Shown here: one piece after another, positions 6,327 to 6,392 of the stretch | Layout: each line of letters starts with the position of its first letter | Position numbering within the stretch: position 1 is the first letter of the stretch | Source: an uncultured Phycisphaerales bacterium | Lineage (GTDB): Bacteria; Planctomycetota; Phycisphaerae; UBA1845; CAIVHJ01 | Assembly (NCBI GenBank): GCA_903905665.1 | Contig: CAIVHJ010000127.1 | Coordinates: 1-6,392 of the forward strand | Length of the DNA stretch: 6,392 nt | Direction of reading: 5' to 3' | Program-made: the position numbers and the translations under genes | The notes under the pieces: model-generated | What the model saw: only the letters and a program-made list of their open reading frames with translations | What the model was told of the DNA's origin: nothing | Databases searched by the model: none

Positions 6327-6392
6327 TTACAACCAGCTTCTTCTGTACTAATGGCGCAACGGCGTACTATAACAGCGCAGTGCAGATCGATG

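Noticed and set aside
6300..6330. Programmed frameshift or selenocysteine readthrough at the glgP TGA
   Set aside because: There is no classical slippery heptamer, and the in-frame sequence after TGA (LQPASSVLMAQ) does not look like the phosphorylase C-terminus. No SECIS-like hairpin is evident in the 66 bases left.
1..6392. CRISPR array, transposase, phage genes, tRNA, rRNA or toxin-antitoxin and defence modules
   Set aside because: I looked for regularly spaced repeats, transposase or integrase motifs and cloverleaf-like sequence, and found none. The four intact genes all have ordinary chromosomal identities.

Overview
The window looks like a chromosomal segment from a member of the Planctomycetota, possibly a Phycisphaerae-like lineage. 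The main clue is the zinc ribbon of the protein at 1625-2341 (C-x2-C-G-Y-x-L-R-G-L-P ... C-P-E-C-G), a form I associate with planctomycete proteins. The inference rests on remembered family features, since no 16S rRNA or other phylogenetic marker is present. The coding regions from about 2400 onward look clearly more GC-rich than the first 400 bases and the gap around 1181-1600.

Layout: (1) 1-412 holds no intact gene. A minus-strand open stretch at 18-167 has a protein-like C-terminus and may be a gene remnant, and a 20-bp perfect palindrome lies inside it. (2) 413-1180, minus strand, is a family 5 (UDGb-type) iron-sulfur uracil-DNA glycosylase. (3) 1181-1624 is a divergent intergenic region with a tandem 9-bp repeat next to the glycosylase start and a second 20-bp perfect palindrome. 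(4) 1625-2341, plus strand, is a zinc-ribbon membrane protein of unknown function. (5) 2404-3978, plus strand, is an exported calcineurin-like metallophosphoesterase with an N-terminal Cna-B/SdrD-like domain. (6) 4155-6326, plus strand, is glycogen phosphorylase (GlgP), which stops roughly 100 residues short of the family's usual end although all catalytic residues I can locate are present.

The three plus-strand genes are co-directional, with gaps of 62 and 176 bp. The first two could share a transcript, while glgP is more likely separate. I see no functional link among DNA repair, an envelope zinc protein, a secreted phosphoesterase and glycogen breakdown, so this reads as ordinary chromosomal gene order and not as a defence island or mobile element.

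I did not find a convincing undescribed system. The points most worth checking are the early stop of glgP, the possible frameshifted remnant at the left edge, and the two palindromes with identical 9-2-9 architecture.
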